From: Capitulum mitella
Taxonomy: Eukaryota; Arthropoda; Thecostraca; Pollicipedomorpha; Pollicipedidae
DNA: 64,000 nucleotides
Assembly (NCBI GenBank): GCA_030062745.1
Contig: CP099839.1
Span: 32,842,904-32,906,903, forward strand
Direction: 5' to 3'
Shown: piece by piece, positions 25,264-35,670 of the stretch
How positions within the stretch are numbered: the first letter of the stretch is position 1
Layout of the letters: the number at the start of each line of letters is the position of its first letter
Made by a program: the position numbers and the translations under genes
Notes under the pieces: generated by a model
Told to the model about the DNA's origin: nothing
Databases searched by the model: none
What the model saw: the letters and a program-made list of their open reading frames with translations, nothing else

Positions 25264-27116
25264 TAATTGGCATGATTCTGATATCTGTGCCTGTCTTGCG
25301 GGGTTCCCAAAGGAACCGGTTGGAAGATGAATAAAGTAACTTGCGTAGTCCAGTGACTCAGCGGCGCACGTAGGATTTTCATGAGGGGATTATAGAACCT
25401 CTCGACAGGCCCTCTGGTGCCACCTGCGATACGATATAGTGTGATATTTTTACAGGCTGGCAGAGGACCCTTAACCCGCGATCTCGAGACATAAGAGAGC
25501 TACGGAAATGCGGTGACACCACTGGAAAGCTCGTCAAATTTTATGAAGTACGATCGTGTATCTATGGACTGAGTCGGCATGTTAGAGTCAAGAGGTGAGC
25601 CATGACATCCAAAGTTTGTGTGCAATTAAAGCAAATATGGCAGTCCTATGAACAGGTTTTGGGATATTAAAGAGTCCAAAAAGGGCGAGAAACGTTTTCT
25701 CTCAGAAGCAATTTTCTACTGCTCAGGTCATGTCAGGTCTGGTCATACAATGGAGTAAATCACTGCTTTTTGCCCAAATTGGCATTCGAGTAAACTTGCT
25801 TCAATCATGCGTTTTGTAATCACCATTGTGAATGATGAATTCGAGATGGCAAGGTGTATTCGAAAAAGATGAACGCATCATCTAAGGCCATAGTGGCGAG
25901 ATACGGTCGGATACCACAGCGTTCGTATGTCGCGATGGGTAAAGATACAAATTTGTACAGACGCAGTTTGAACGCAATAATTGTGCTCGAATGTTCTTGA
26001 ATGACATGGAAGTCGCAGACAAGTCAGGTTAGGCCACATACAAAATTCGTCCGTTTCGTTCGGAACATTGCAGTGTCAAAGAACAAAACATGAACTGAAC
26101 ACGTCTCAGATCATGAAACGCCTGCCGTCACTAAACTGGCGCTCTTACGGTCAATATAGTCATGTTAAGGCTATCCTGCGTCAAACGAATATCTGTTTGT
26201 ATCGCAGAAACGACTAAAAGTAAAAATAAGAAACCAGCGTTACGAGTTGTCAGGGAACATTTTATGGAATTCCCGACGTCCTAAATTACAAATGGCCTTG
26301 GAAGTGGTACCAGGTTACATAACGTACCATTTAAGAGCCTTTACGAGCATAAAGAGTAATGTACACCGGTCATGCTTCACCAGAACTGAGTGGCAAATAC
26401 ATTTCATACCCATTGTGTGGTATATTCGATTTTGTAACCAGCTGACCTAACCAGTGGTCACTGACGCTTTTCGAACGGTACATTGCACCATTAAGAAAAA
26501 AAAACGCATCAGACGACTGGCATTTCTATTTGTTTTTGTATTCTTCCTAGAAAGTCTCCCGTACTTGGCAACTTCTTGCAGAAAGACGAAAAAGCATCTC
26601 ATAACGTTTGACAGATCAAACAGTTTTCCAGAATAATGAGAAGATGTATTTCGTAGGAATGAGTTTGGGATTCTAGCAGCGTTTTCCGTTTGTCAATATC
26701 TCTTTTTGGCAGTATGTTTTTTAATCTTACTTTCATCTTGCAACCAAATCTAAAATTAGGTCATGTCAGGTCGCCGACCTATTTCATCTTAAAGGAAGAC
26801 ATGTCAGAAAAGGTTTAAGCGTGTACCAGTCGTCAAAAAGAGATACCGACGAACGGAAAATGCTACTCGAATTCTCAGCTCACTGTACAAAATACATGTT
26901 CTCAGTATTTTGGAAAATTGTTTGACCTGACCATAAACCAATTGTAATGAAGTGCTGATTTTCGTTTTTCTGCCAGACATTTTCATGTACAGGAGGATTT
27001 TTGGGGAGCATTGGGATACAAATCGTTTCATGCGCTTTTTCAATGATGTAACATGCCGTTCGTGAAGAGTTCGTGATCTTTCAGGTCAGCCGGTGACAAA
27101 ATCGAATGTACCGTTT

Positions 27117-27163
<47 letters not shown>

Positions 27164-27500
27164 ATATTGGTATAAAATGTTGATAGTAATATAATATAAT
27201 ATGAATCGAATTTCGTTATTTGAATAATCGAATTGCGAAAAATAACATACAAAACTGGTATGGAATGAATTTACCACTCAAGTCTAGTGAGGCCTGATAG
27301 TGTACATTTTTTATGCTCGTAAAGGCTTTTAAGTGGCATGACCTTATGTAACCTGATATGACCTAACACCATTTCAAAGGCCATTTGTCCCTTGGGACGT
27401 CGGTAGATTCACGACAAGTTTTGTCACAACACAACTGGTTTTACATGCCTACTTTTAGTCGCTCCTGTAATAAAAACGACTACTCGTTTGACCTACAATG
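25264..27500. other. Intergenic, no gene seen
   Basis: TTAA at 25470-25473 followed by CCCGCGATCTCGAGAC may be the left end of a TTAA element related to the one at 59374 (shared pattern with a GGAAAGC(T/C)CGTC motif). AGGTCA/TGACCT motifs recur at 25730, 26030, 26765 and 27350. No right terminus or coding region was recognised. Confidence 0.5.
27118..27160. repeat. (AT)n microsatellite
   Basis: About 42 bases of uninterrupted AT dinucleotide, giving artificial YIYI ORFs on the minus strand. Confidence 0.95.
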
Positions 27501-27883
27501 ACCTTGCATAACTATATTCGCCGGAAGAGCGCTTGCTTAGTGGTGTCAGGCTGCTTTATGATCTGGGACATGTTTAAATATTTCGTTTGTTCTGTGATGC
27601 CGTGATTTTCCGAACGAAATGGACAAATTTTGCATGCTGTCGTCCTTGACCAGACCTGACCTGACCTGTCCTTTACTTCCATGCCATTCAAGAACACACC
27701 TGTTGCCGTCGGTCGTGCAGCGCCCTGTCCGTGGGGCGGCGAAGCCTCCGGCCGGCCGGCCGCCCTGCGCCGGCGGTTTCGCGCGTCTCGCCGGACCCGG
27801 CCGGTCACCTCTATTTGCTTTTACCGTTTTTTCTGTCCCCAAAGTACGTCTCCCCTTTATCTCGTTACCTCTTTCGCTCGCAC

Positions 27884-27890
27884 TATATAA
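27884..27890 (+). promoter_or_regulatory. TATA-box-like site upstream of the hairpin array
   Basis: TATATAA lies in a locally GC/pyrimidine-rich stretch (27690-27960), 180 bases upstream of the hairpin array. About 25-30 bases downstream a pyrimidine tract could be a start site. The segment 27690-27980 also looks like a solo LTR (TATA-like box, then TTCAATACAGAAATTCGTT near its end), but no duplication or TG...CA pair was established. Confidence 0.35.
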
Positions 27891-28067
27891 ACTTGTCGTA
27901 AACACGTCCTCGCTCTCTTCCTGTCTGGCGCTCAAACTGTTCGGACGTCTCTTCAATACAGAAATTCGTTGTCAGTGATGGTGTGCGGCAGTGCAGTGAT
28001 GTGAAGTGACATATAACAGCAAAATAACAGTCTGGGAGGCTCGGGAGTTTCCTTTTGCCCTCTCCTT

Positions 28068-28380
28068 GGCCTCCTGAATTGGAGGTCTCCTTTGCTGGCT
28101 GAATTGCCACTCTGGAGATTAGTTCATTCCTATCCCAGCGTGCCTGAATTGGAGCGTTCCTTGTGCTCTTGAATTGGAGCTCTTGCCTCACCCACACCAG
28201 CTTGAATTTGCTGGTCCTTCCTTTCATGCTGCTGCATTGTAGCATTCTTGGTTAGGACCCGTATGCCATCTTAAATTGGATGGTTATCCTCTTATGCTGC
28301 TGAATTGTAGCATTCTCAGTTAGGATCGTATACCATCTTGAATTGGATGGTTTTCCTTTCATGCTGCTGAATTGTATTAT
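28068..28380. repeat. Array of ~10 hairpins with constant TGAATT loop and variable stems
   Basis: Loops start at 28075, 28100, 28145, 28170, 28203, 28233, 28272, 28301, 28339 and 28368; eight are TGAATT, one is TGCATT and one TAAATT. The arms on each side are complementary but differ between units: CCTCC/GGAGG, TGGC/GCCA, GCTCT/GGAGC, ACCAGC/GCTGGT, ATGCTGC/GTAGCAT (two intact, one decayed) and ACCATCT/GGATGGT (two forms). The stems are 4-8 pairs long counting G-T. Two stem types alternate at the 3' side, which makes a tandem of roughly 70 bp there. Function unknown. Confidence 0.8.
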
Positions 28381-28654
28381 TCTGCGCCTGCTTTCCCCTG
28401 AATTTCCCCACCTGTTCCTCCTTACTTTTCTCCTGAGCCGAGCGTAGCCCATTTAAGTGTCGCGGACCTCTAGCGTCCATAAAACATACAGTCCACGCCA
28501 GAGTCTTTAGACGGACCCTAGGCGGTCAGCGACAACACCTGCATGATAAAAGCGATCAAACTGCGTTTGGTTCCTTGGCTCGTACCCATACCTAACCGAG
28601 GGTTATTGGGTAAAGGTACGACCCAAGGTGCTTCTGCATAACGCTGACGTTTAA

Positions 28655-29819
28655 CCCTATTCCCTGAAGGCTAGCGGTAAGGCGGATTCCCGGCAGGGGG
28701 GGGGCGGATTCGCCCCCCCTCAAGATCTCGAGAACTACTGGCCATTTCATCGCAACAAACGGCAATCGATTTACCATGACTAAAGCTACATTTTTATAAA
28801 AAGAAGTTTTCAAAATTTTGAAAAGGGTGGGTATAGGGTGGGCAAAAATGTCAAAATTGGGGATATTTTTGGACTTCTTAAAACTCCGTTGTTTATCGAC
28901 CGATTTCGATTAAATTGGCATGATTCGAGAGATTATGGATGGGACTTTTACCATTGGTCCATACTTTTGAAATTTTGAGAAAATTCATTGGCGTTCACAG
29001 GATTTCAAAAATAAGAGGATTAATTTCTCAACAACTGAATGAACAAAAAAAAAACAAAAACGCTTTTTGGCTTCTGCTAGTCATGTTATGCTAAAGAAAT
29101 ACAAGTCGTATTATAATGTTTGTATGATGTTAGCATAGGCGGTGCCAGGGACATGAAAAAGAGGGAACTGTCATGGTCACATGTTCTTCAGATCAATTCT
29201 TGACCTTTGACCATCAAGGACCTCCAGTGACGTTGGAGTCACTTAGAATGATCTCGTGTGCATTTAATATTATCTGTGAACGTTTTCAATCATTTGAATT
29301 CACTTTATTTCAAAAATTCCATTTTACAACTATTGTGATATAGGGGACGCGCAATGACATTTTAGGTCATGGCTCCGTGGCCCGACCTGATATCAGGCTA
29401 AAAGTTGGTACAGAAATAGAGGGCACCGTTCTACGTCATATAGACTCTGGACCTTGACCTGACCTTGTAAAGTGACCGCAGATCAACAAAATTACGTTAA
29501 CATGTTGTTCAACTATTTTCCTATACATCCTATACATCCATATAAAGTTTTAAGTTCTGCCTGGAAGAAAACGCTAGTTTTGACGGACATTTTCCTTTTA
29601 CCCTCAACAAGGCCAAAAATGGCCTGAGATGCCTCCCAAAAACGTTGCCTGGCTCCGCCTGTGACCAAAATAGAATTTCAAAATTTTGTCACATTACGTA
29701 GACAGAATACCTAGGAAAAGTCACCGCGTTCCGTGAAGCTGCGTCAAGAAGCCTGGAACTGGCAAGTAAAAAACCCGAGGGGGGCGGATTCAGCCCCCCC
29801 CCCCCTGTCGGGAATAGGG
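28655..29819 (-). mobile_element. TTAA element copy D (full length, 1165 bp)
   Basis: TTAA at 28651-28654 and 29820-29823; ends CCCTATTCCC...GGGAATAGGG. Same orientation as C and E. It is inserted into an older TTAA element, whose sequence resumes directly on both sides. It lacks about 50 bases near 29445 that C and E have (the AAAACGACGCC / TTTTGACTT stretch). Confidence 0.9.
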
Positions 29820-30284
29820 TTAAGGGGGAATGCCGCCTCCACGGTCATTTCCACACCGTGCGTCATAGGTCGCCGCGGAAAAACGGCGTGTTGCGCGTGA
29901 CGAGATCTCGCAACTGGTATCCAGTTTTAAGCCTCAGGTCAAGGAACGACCAAAGTTGGGTCAAAGGTCAAAAACTGTCGGTTTTGCTTTTTGACTTTAA
30001 TAAGAAATTAACGCAAAAAAATGAATAGCAATGACGTGGAACGGATATCAGTGTTCTTCAGTCTACTTTAAGTCTCGCTGTACCCCACATAATTGTATTT
30101 CGCCCTTGGTGCTGAACCAGGTCATGCTAGATCAATCCTTGTCCAGCGGGGTCGTCGGCTTAAATACGTTCTCGGACCTGCAGGAGCATTGTTTGCGGAT
30201 AACGGTAGATGTTGAAGACAAATGTAGCATCTAAATTAGCCAACAACGTTGTCGAATGATACTAGGCATAGGTGGGCACTGGTC

Positions 30285-30450
30285 CGTTACTCCGTTACTC
30301 CGTTACTAACGAAGTTACTTTTTTGAGTAACGGAGTAACGGACCCGTTACTTTTATTTTACTATAACGGACTGAGTAACGGAAGTTACTTTTGTGGTCCG
30401 TTACTCCGTTACTTTTTGGTCCGTTACTCCGTTACTCCGTTACTTTTTCA
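30285..30450. repeat. hAT left subterminal CCGTTACT repeats
   Basis: About a dozen copies of (TC)CGTTACT or its complement AGTAACGG within 165 bases, matched at the other end near 33800-33930. Confidence 0.9.
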
Positions 30451-30642
30451 ACTCCTTACAGACACCGCCCGGCTTTATTTGCATCGGCACACGCCATTGG
30501 CTACTTGAATAGCCAACACCCAATAGCGTGCGGCGATACAAGCGCGGCTGGGCGCGCTCTCAGCTGACAATCGCGAAGTAGACTTGTTGACAATATTCGT
30601 CAACTGATAAACGTTGACGGCAAGCTGGCGGCAATGGTTCAG

Positions 30643-30648
30643 TATAAA
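30643..30648 (+). promoter_or_regulatory. TATAAA box in the hAT element
   Basis: TATAAA lies inside the transposon, 344 bases before the ATG of the BED-finger exon, in the correct orientation to drive it. Confidence 0.35.
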
Positions 30649-30986
30649 GGCCAGCTGACTTTGGTCTCTTTTGGGACAAAAGTATTGAATTATGCGTAAG
30701 TTTGATATGACTTAAAATTATAAATTAACCAGTCGTCATTTTTCAGGCTAAAAGATATCAAAGTTATTGTCATTTATACTGGAACAGCCAGCTGACGGCA
30801 ATTTTCAATGTTGTCTCAAGTTAGTCACGGATTGCTTACCACCGCCACACGTTCCCCGCCAAGATCACTCAAGGCTGTTGAGCACGTGATTACTGCCGCC
30901 ATGGCCTTGGATCTGTGATGTCCATGGGGCGATGGAGTGGTGATTGATTCTTGACTGGCCTGAAATTTTAACTACCTGACACTAAA

Positions 30987-31262
30987 ATGTCCCATCAAGG
31001 CGTCTTTACGCCGCCACTGGAGGTCGAAAACTTTGACTCCGAGTCCGACGGTGCCTCAGCTTCGGAGGCAGAGGACGAGCGCGGTCTGGGTCACCCATGG
31101 CCACATCTAGAAACGTACTTTGAGTTTAAGGAGGAGGGGAAAAACGTCATTTTTACGTATGTCCTGTGCCGACCGAAAGAGGTTATAATCAAGGGTCACA
31201 AGAGTAGCCTTTCAAACCTAAAGGCACATATCAACAGGAAGCATTATTTACGGTATTTCCAG
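30987..31262 (+). CDS. BED-type zinc-finger exon of hAT transposase (fragment)
   Basis: ATG at 30987 opens 92 codons ending in phase 0 at a good donor (TTCCAG|GTGAGA). The N-terminal third is acidic (ESDGASASEAEDERG). It is followed by WPHLETYFEF, a VLCRP segment and SNLKAHINRKH, the layout of the DNA-binding BED finger at the N-terminus of hAT transposases. The expected second Cys of the CxxC pair is missing (CRPK), so zinc binding is doubtful. No downstream transposase exon is visible; the next sequence is a nested element. Domestication is not indicated. Confidence 0.7.
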
Positions 31263-31348
31263 GTGAGAACAGAATGTGTACAATAAGTTGTCAGTAGTGA
31301 AGCATAATTATGAAGCTTGTCGACTATTGCTTGGACTATTTGCCTTAA

Positions 31349-32746
31349 CCATATTCTCTGCAGGCAGTGAGATTCACATTATCCTGGGGGGGGGGCAGAT
31401 CTGCGGTAATCTACCTTTCGGCCGACGCTTACGCGTAATTTTTGGGGACGCGGAAGTGGCAACACAAGTTGTGTGAACAATTTAGCCCATTCAGGTATTT
31501 TTCTAAGCACTGGCCCGTACTGGATGTGTAATCTGACTTGGTTAGGTAACTCTTGAATTTTGATTCAGTTGACACATGTTTGCCTTCAGCCGATACGAGC
31601 TAACCAAACCAAAAAGCAGGCAAATTGAACCTAACAAAAAATTAGTTTTACATGCCCATCTAGGGCAATCCCTGCAACCATGCAGTAGGTTTTAGGTTAG
31701 GTTAGGTTAAACCATTTTTAACTTGGAGGACAGGCTACATTGTCCATGCGATTCGAGTTACCACTCCTGCGTTCCGGAAAAAAATATCAACTGGCCGAAA
31801 CACCTTTCGGCTGACACATTATTTTGTGTAGACGCAGAAGTGAGGACCCAAACTCAAACATGATATGAGCCGTTGCCACTTTTGCACCTTCGAAAAATAT
31901 GCATTGGCCGAAAGGTGAAGACTACCAATTCTGCCCCCTCCCCTCCCCGCCCTTCCAGAGATCTCGAGATGCATTCGTCCAATGTTGATGGGATGAATGC
32001 CATTTGTTTCAACGAGATCTCCAATTCCGGACCCCAAAAATTCAAAAATTGCGAAAATAGGGCGTGGGGCAAACAAACTCCAAAATTTGGGGATTTTTGA
32101 AAGGTCACTGCGGCCGTGTTTACCAACCAATTTTCATGGGAATAACACGGTTCAGCTTGGAATGTCCAAGTCTTTTATATACCGAAAGCTGAAATTTAAA
32201 ATAGAAAACCATAGGCAGTTCCAGGGAGGGCAAGAAGGGTGATTTTTGAAATAAGAAATTTCCTTTGTTTTTGTTTGTTTTGGGTGATATAAACATCAGA
32301 TGTACAACTAGCAAGCCAGTTTAAGTTTATATGTAGCGCAGAGGTAGATCCAGGTAAACAAAATTGGGAGGGCACCATAAGCACAATAGTGTGCTCCCCC
32401 ATTTTTTCAGTACCTGGGTGTGCGTTCGCCTGAAAATGTGTGTGCATAGGCATTGTTTAGGATGTGTATGACCATATAAATGAGTCAGTGATCTTTATTT
32501 CTACTCAGAATGTCACGATAGTGAACCGCACAACTTTGCAGCTTCACGCACAGCACATTACCGCCGAAAACAGGGGCTTGGAACCGCCTCTACGGGACCG
32601 ATTTTTTTTTAAATGTTGACGAAACACGTGTGTATCAATTCCATGAAATGCCAGAAAATCTTGTGGCGCTGCGGCAAACAGTGTGGGAGCGACAAACAAA
32701 AAGACACGGGTAGCAGAATCTGCCCCCCCCCCCACAGGGAATAGGG
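31349..32746. mobile_element. TTAA element copy K, divergent, nested inside the hAT (1398 bp)
   Basis: TTAA at 31345-31348 and 32747-32750, ends CCATATTCTCTGCAGG... and ...CCCACAGGGAATAGGG. The interior has G/C runs at both ends and a GAGATCTCGAGATGCATTCG block near 31963 like that of the main family, but is otherwise diverged. A short (TTAGG)3 tract lies at 31692-31706. Confidence 0.7.
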
Positions 32747-32765
32747 TTAAATGAAGTGTTTTTAA

Positions 32766-32850
32766 CCCGTCTCCGGCCGGACTCAGAATGCCCTTTGCCC
32801 GGCCGGAGGGGGAGCGCGGAAATCCGCACCTCCCAGGATCTCGGCTCCCA
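32766..32850 (+). mobile_element. Possible left end of a further TTAA element
   Basis: TTAA at 32762-32765 is followed by CCCGTCTCCGGCCGG and a G/C-rich palindromic stretch, CCGGCCGGAGGG, the same style of terminus as the element at 59374. No right end was found before the hAT terminus. Confidence 0.35.
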
Positions 32851-35222
32851 TATATCGCACGGAAAAAAGGAAAACACCGGCGGAAAGATTTTGTCAAACC
32901 GAGACGAAAACATTCAAGAGTTTTGACCTCAGGTCAATTTTGAGGCCACCAGACGCCATGAAAGGCCAAAACACGTCCTTGGAATTAGGTAAATAGACAC
33001 AATACCTTGTCCCTGAAAAGCTGAACTTAAGCAACATATACTGAACCGTAAGACAATAGCGAGTTCATTGATATCAATTTTGGCCTTTCACAGGGGTTAG
33101 ATCAGGTCACGTCATCGTTCCAAAATGTTCCACTTGTGAACGGCTAACATCCTCCGTTGCATCTTACTTATGACCATGTTTTTATAGCTAATTTGTTTTT
33201 TCAAGGGTGCTGAAGAGGTACTAAAGCACCTTTTTTTAGTCTTTTATTTCACAATAATAAAATTCATATCAGTCATGTTTTTTTTAGTCCTTCGTCGTTT
33301 GGTATGAAAAAACCATCAGGGGTATCAGGAATCTTACCTCCACGCACGCGCTCGTACACAAACTAATACACACACATAATTTCAAAACAAAACAAGAAGT
33401 TCGCGAGACCGAAACGAGCTCTGAACGGAGACCATTATGTTCAGGACGGATACTTCGAGAGGCATTCATGATCAAACCCAGTCGATAGATGTCCGCTGTT
33501 TGTCGCATTTTGCATGCGTCCGCTCCAGCGCCGGTTGTTCCCGCTCCGTCGGCGCCGCGGGCAATGAACAGGAATTCGTTGGTTTGAACATTGTGGCTAA
33601 CACAGTGGTAGAATACCCGCCGTGGCTGTTGTCCCGGCGCCGCCGACTCTACAACGGCTGGTGAGGGCAGTGGGCAGCTAGCGGAGTGTTTTGGGTAAGC
33701 GCTTTTTGTTTCTTCCCTTTGTATATGGAATGCGTTTTACAACCACAAAGCAGCATAAAAGACTTAAAACCCGCGTTCGCTTGGTTTTCACTGCACTTAA
33801 AAAGTAGCGGAATAACGGAGTAACGGTAACTTCCGTTACTTTTTAAGGCAGAGTAACGGAGTAACGAGTAACGGACTGGCTTTTTTGAGTAACGGAGTAA
33901 CGAGTAACGAAGTTACATTTTTTAGTAACGATGCCCACCTATGATACTAGGTCATCTTAGGTTATCGTAGATAATTAAGGTCATTTAAAGTTATCTTAAG
34001 CCATAGGCCTAGAATTATCTCGAATAACCTAGAAATCGCGACTTGCGTGCTTAAAGCGTTCTTTGAATATCATACTTCATACGCCACCACAAAACCTAAT
34101 TTTAGGTAGGTATGCCGTGGTATTTTAGGCTCATCACCCCGCGACCATAGCCCTCGCCCGTCGGAACAAAGTCGGGCCTTCGCTGCGTTCTGCCCTCTTT
34201 TCATGAAAATGAATTACACCGAATTTGTACCATTTCATTCCTAACAGCTCAATCCGAATGTGTAGATTGTTTGCAATGCCTGTTTCTTATTGAATTTCCA
34301 CAGATAAACACCATGTTTCCCGCCGTAGCTCATGACTTCCGTTTACACTTGCGATAATCCGGTCATTGAGCATAAGCTTACCAAAGGTATGCATGCTCTT
34401 ATAGAATATGCAGTTTTGAGTCAGTCAATATATATGTTGCTGCATTTGTGCACTCCAGTCGTCCTACTTTGGGACAAAAATGAGACCGTTGTCAGCCGGC
34501 CTTGTTGCGGCGCTAAAACGGCTGACATTAAGGTGTTACAGTTTTTGCGAAAGTTTTCAAAGACGCCTCGCTACCCCTGCATTCCCGTTCCTTACCTCAC
34601 TGGATGCATCTGGACCAACGTTCGGGGTTTTCTCGTGGTAAACTCTCGGCCCGCTGTCTCACTGAAGTTCCGGCGAAAATGTGGATGCACTTTGCCACCC
34701 TGCAGTCTCCACGTCTTAATCTACTTTTTCTGACAAGTTCATAAAGATAATATCGAAGGATTTGGGCTTTTCGATTGGCGATGTTATTGTGGGAGTCCCG
34801 AATACCCGATGTCTCACAGCATGCCGTGGTGTCGCCGGACGGGGAGAAGGAGGTATATAGGATACCTACTGTACTCAGTCTGTGAAAGCAATCGGGAGGC
34901 ACGGCAAGTTGCATTAGTTACTTGATTTTTGTGATGCAGTTTCATACTCGTCCCACATTGGATAATAGATGAGCTCAATGCTGGCAAGAAATGGCGACCT
35001 TCATGTGTAGGTAGCATCATATGCTTACTCGTAGCTGATGTAACTAGAAAAACCCAGTGATGTTACAGCCTTTCTTCTATTACAACACCAGGAACGTAAG
35101 CGATCCTGTTCCATGGCCGCCTAAAGACGCACATAGTCCAGCTATGTGTGCCTGTATGTTTGTCTGTGCCAGGTGACGACCTGAGCAGTGCATTCAATTG
35201 TTCTTCACCGTGAGTCCTGCCA

Positions 35223-35228
35223 TTTATT
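35223..35228 (-). promoter_or_regulatory. AATAAA downstream of the 35.5 kb small ORF
   Basis: On the minus strand AATAAA occurs about 240 bases after the stop of the small ORF at 35470-35670. It is compatible with a polyadenylation signal but could be chance. Confidence 0.25.
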
Positions 35229-35469
35229 TCCTGATGCAGCCTCACGCCACGCTCGGCTTTATAATTTACCATGGCTAGAGTTGTGAACGAACTTTTGTTG
35301 TCTGCAGTAGTCATGTGCCCACTTCCTGATCAGCTCCTGAAACCATGCAATACTCCGTATATGGAGCGGACTGAGTTGCAATCATGGTCGAGTTGACACA
35401 AGATCCACCAGACCAGTCACTGAGCCCATATCTGCTGCAGCTGACTCACCGACAGAAACTTGTCTGGGT

Positions 35470-35670
35470 CTAGGAGTGATGGATAGGTCTCTCCGCTATA
35501 TCCTGTTGCTGCTCTTCATTGAGTTCCTGGTTGAGCAGGGAGAGCACCACCGTAGATGATTCCAGGTAAGCTGTATGTCGCTGTAGTGATTTTATGACTG
35601 CGTCAGCCGTCATTCGGAATTGAAGCACGCTCAACTGAACCTTTTTTCGAAAATACGTAAGATTTTTCAT
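35470..35670 (-). CDS. Possible small protein, 66 residues, unrecognised
   Basis: The ATG at 35670 (minus strand) sits in a strong GCCGCCATGA context. The product begins MKNLTYFRKKVQLSVLQFRM and continues with ADAVIKSLQRHTAYLESSTV, then LLNQELNEEQQQDIAE to a TAG at 35470-35472. It is rich in Leu, Gln and Glu with heptad-like spacing, so a helical or coiled-coil peptide is plausible, without low-complexity bias. I do not recognise a family. An overlapping minus-strand frame (35603-35851) also has protein-like composition (VQRVKHAFMAYTSHILKTDL), so this could be a broken or spliced gene. Coding status is unproven. Confidence 0.35.
   Translation of the reverse strand: MKNLTYFRKKVQLSVLQFRMTADAVIKSLQRHTAYLESSTVVLSLLNQELNEEQQQDIAERPIHHS

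Larger units (their letters stand above)
30267..33943 (+). mobile_element. hAT-superfamily DNA transposon, non-autonomous (3677 bp)
   Basis: Flanked by a perfect 8-bp duplication ATACTAGG (30259-30266 and 33944-33951), as expected for hAT elements. The terminal inverted repeats are CATAGGTGGGCA and TGCCCACCTATG. Both subterminal regions (about 30285-30450 and 33800-33930) are dense in CCGTTACT/AGTAACGG repeats, of the kind bound by hAT transposases. Inside are a TATAAA at 30643, a BED-finger exon from 30987, a nested TTAA element (31349-32746) and no hAT dimerisation or DDE region, so it is a deletion derivative. Confidence 0.9.
28600..34210. mobile_element. CCCTCGCC-type TTAA element, copy 2, split by two later insertions
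   Basis: Pieces at about 28600-28654, 29820-30266 and 33944-34210 are collinear with the minus strand of the element ending at 16425: CTGCATAACGC, then CATTTCCACACCGTGCGTC and CACGAGATCTCGCAAC, then AATAACCTAGAAATCGC and GGGCCTTCGCTGCGTTC. The first gap is filled by TTAA element D and the second by a hAT element, so this is an older element carrying two younger ones. Outer limits are approximate. Confidence 0.7.

Noticed and set aside
27690-27980. Solo LTR
   Set aside because: It has a TATA-like box and an LTR-end-like segment, but no TG...CA ends, direct duplication or second copy could be shown.
28068-28380. CRISPR-like array
   Set aside because: Units are irregular, spacers are not unique fixed-length segments and the constant part is only six bases; it is a hairpin series in eukaryotic DNA.
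31692-31706. Telomeric TTAGG repeats
   Set aside because: Only three units inside a transposon; too short to be a telomere remnant.
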